64,000 nucleotides of DNA from positions 372,001 through 436,000 of the forward strand of contig JABAHL010000001.1 of the NCBI GenBank assembly GCA_019353055.1, read 5' to 3'. This DNA comes from Faucicola osloensis_C (GTDB lineage: Bacteria; Pseudomonadota; Gammaproteobacteria; Pseudomonadales; Moraxellaceae). Both the position numbers and the translations under genes were made by a program. Positions 62,556 through 64,000 of this stretch are shown one piece after another (position 1 is the first letter of the stretch; the number at the start of each line of letters is the position of its first letter). The notes under the pieces were generated by a model. It saw nothing but the letters and a program-made list of their open reading frames with translations, did not search any database and had not been told where the DNA came from.

Positions 62556-62939
62556 TCAAGCTTCAGCTTTGGATTTATAATCTTCAATCGCTGCTTTAAT
62601 GGCGTCTTCTGCTAGCACTGAGCAGTGCACTTTAACAGGCGGCAGTGCCAACTCTTCAGCAATATCTTTGTTTTTAATCGCGCTAGCTTCATCCAGGGTT
62701 TTGCCTTTAAGCCATTCTGTGACCAATGAGCTTGAGGCAATGGCTGAACCGCAGCCATAGGTTTTAAAGCGCGCATCTTCAATGATACCATTATCACCCA
62801 CTTGGATTTGCAGGCGCATCACATCACCACATGCTGGCGCACCAACCATACCGGTACCGACATTTTTGGCATCTTTATCTAAGTTTCCCACATTGCGTGG
62901 ATTTTCATAATGGTCAAGCACTTTATCACTGTAGGCCAT
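62556..62939 (-). CDS. iscU: Fe-S cluster scaffold protein IscU
   Basis: IscU is the scaffold on which [2Fe-2S] clusters are built from IscS-derived sulfur. The 127 residues show the three ligand Cys in GAPACGDVM (Cys37, Asp39), KTYGCGSAIA (Cys63) and VHCSVLAEDAI (Cys106), plus the HscA-recognition motif LPPVK right before the last Cys. Length and sequence are almost the E. coli norm (128). AAGGAAA precedes the ATG. It follows iscS by about 96 bases. Confidence 0.98.
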   Translation of the reverse strand: MAYSDKVLDHYENPRNVGNLDKDAKNVGTGMVGAPACGDVMRLQIQVGDNGIIEDARFKTYGCGSAIASSSLVTEWLKGKTLDEASAIKNKDIAEELALPPVKVHCSVLAEDAIKAAIEDYKSKAEA

Positions 62940-63035
62940 TTCATTTTCCTTTTGGCTGGTTACGTCAAACGTAACTGACTAATCTTTAATTATTAAATTG
63001 AATAAGTTTTAATGGAAATTAATTTTTAATACAAA

Positions 63036-64000
63036 TTAATGTTCGTTCCATTCCACACTATTTAAATCAACGCCTTCTTGGTACATGTCCCAAAGCGGTG
63101 ATAAAGCGCGTAATTTTTCAACCGCGGTTCGCACCTCAGCAATCGCATGGTCAATATCTTCTTCGGTCGTATAGCGACCCAAACTAAAACGAATTGAACT
63201 GTGAGCAAGCTCATCTGACAATCCAAGCGCGCGTAATACGTAGGAAGGCTCAAGCGTTGCTGACGTACAAGCAGAACCCGACGACACGGCAAAATCTTTC
63301 AATGACATCATCAAGGATTCGCCTTCTACAAAGTTAAAGCTGATGTTGACGATATTTGGAATACTGTGATTCATGTCACCATTGAGATAAATTTCATCAA
63401 GCTCTTTTAAGCCATCCCACAGACGTTGACGCAGTTTTGTAAGTCTGGCTTCATCTTCTGCCATACGTTTACCTGCAATGGCAAAGGCTTCACCCATCCC
63501 CACGATCTGATGCGTTGCCAACGTACCTGAACGCATACCACGCTCATGACCGCCACCTTGCATTTGTGATTTTAGACGCACACGTGGTTTACGGCGAACA
63601 TATAAAGCACCAATACCTTTAGGACCATAAATTTTATGGGCAGAAAAACTCATCAAATCAACTTTTAATTGTTCTAAATCAATCGGAGTTTTACCGGCTG
63701 CCTGCGCCGCATCGACATGAAAAATAATACCTTTTTCACGTGTGATTTCACCAATCGCCGCAACATCTGTTAGGGTGCCAAGTTCGTTGTTCACCATCAT
63801 TAGGGACACTAAAATAGTATCTTCACGAATAGCATCTTTAACTTGGTCAACCGTGATCAGACCAGTCTTTGGCTGTGGGTCTAGATAGGTAATTTCAAAA
63901 CCTTCTGTTTCTAATTCACGGCAGACGTCTAGCACAGCTTTATGTTCAATTTTACTGGTAATGATGTGTTTGCCTTTACCACTATAAAATTGCGCCGCAC
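63036..64000 (-). CDS. iscS: Cysteine desulfurase IscS, 5' end outside the window
   Basis: IscS takes sulfur from cysteine with PLP and passes it to IscU and other acceptors. The visible 321 residues are the C-terminal four fifths; the frame is open through the right edge (AAQFYSGKGKHIITSKIEHKA precedes the first internal start-like GTG at 63935), so that codon is not the real start. PLP-Lys is in SFSAHKIYGPKGIGALY, and the sulfur-carrying Cys is in SSGSACTSATLEPSYVL. The C-terminal end LNSVEWNEH matches IscS. An iscR regulator would be expected beyond the window. Confidence 0.97.
   Translation of the reverse strand, partial: AAQFYSGKGKHIITSKIEHKAVLDVCRELETEGFEITYLDPQPKTGLITVDQVKDAIREDTILVSLMMVNNELGTLTDVAAIGEITREKGIIFHVDAAQAAGKTPIDLEQLKVDLMSFSAHKIYGPKGIGALYVRRKPRVRLKSQMQGGGHERGMRSGTLATHQIVGMGEAFAIAGKRMAEDEARLTKLRQRLWDGLKELDEIYLNGDMNHSIPNIVNISFNFVEGESLMMSLKDFAVSSGSACTSATLEPSYVLRALGLSDELAHSSIRFSLGRYTTEEDIDHAIAEVRTAVEKLRALSPLWDMYQEGVDLNSVEWNEH

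Noticed and set aside
63732..63747. parS-like word TTTTTCACGTGTGATT
   Set aside because: Only 11 of 16 positions match the parS consensus and it lies inside iscS, so it is treated as chance.
1..64000. CRISPR arrays, prophage, transposases, tRNA or rRNA genes
   Set aside because: I looked for regularly spaced repeats, integrase/transposase motifs and tRNA T-loop words (GGTTCGAATCC-like) and saw none that hold up. Short or divergent RNAs could still be missed without a covariance search.

Overview
The window is a stretch of bacterial chromosome, almost entirely housekeeping genes, with no phage, plasmid, insertion sequence, CRISPR array, rRNA or recognisable tRNA. Gene content and order point to a gammaproteobacterium of the family Moraxellaceae, in the Moraxella/Faucicola/Psychrobacter range. 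The signs are the fused prephenate dehydrogenase / EPSP synthase, the rubredoxin - rubredoxin reductase - esterase trio known from Acinetobacter, a two-domain polyphosphate:AMP phosphotransferase, a FFLEELY-motif protein, a three-lipoyl-domain AceF, and moderately AT-rich DNA with long Asn/Ser/Asp/Gln-rich tails on ordinary enzymes. Species cannot be fixed from sequence reading alone.

Layout. 1-808: 3' end of a luciferase-like monooxygenase. 866-5712 (minus): exbB-exbD-msbA-lpxK-kdsB, lipid A/Kdo synthesis and export with an energising motor. 5776-10361 (minus): sthA-rsmG-parA-parB, NAD(P) balance, 16S rRNA methylation and chromosome partition. 10455-14190: divergent ppsR/ppsA, with PEP synthase beside its regulatory kinase/phosphorylase. 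14296-19275 (minus): aceE-aceF of pyruvate dehydrogenase. 19556-28826: GST, gyrA, a lipoprotein hydrolase, pssA, rlmJ, a 2OG-Fe(II) oxygenase and a LysE-type exporter. 29034-35313: dapE, iscX, a thioesterase, a three-gene pntA1-pntA2-pntB transhydrogenase and RNase Z. 35696-37815: a Kazal-domain lipoprotein and a PilR-type sigma-54 activator. 37812-39908 (minus): rarD-folB-folK-like. 40034-45428 (minus): pheA-hisC-eamA-tyrA/aroA, an aromatic amino acid operon. 45836-47426: tal and apt. 47805-50485 (plus): rubA-rubB-esterase. 50490-54040 (minus): ubiE-ubiJ-ubiB for ubiquinone. 54126-58803: FFLEELY protein, pap and ppiD. 58935-64000 (minus): iscS(partial)-iscU-iscA-hscB-hscA-fdx.

Functionally the region covers envelope biogenesis, the pyruvate/PEP node, NADPH supply by two different transhydrogenases, Fe-S assembly, quinone synthesis and aromatic amino acids. 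I did not find a convincing new multi-gene system. The items most worth checking are small: Ile at the quinolone-determining position of GyrA, three tandem 15-bp repeats between ppsR and ppsA, terminator-like hairpins inside the ubi operon and ahead of apt, a FolK-like protein lacking usual catalytic residues, a GC-rich intergenic block near 35.5 kb, and the recurrent disordered extensions on soluble enzymes.
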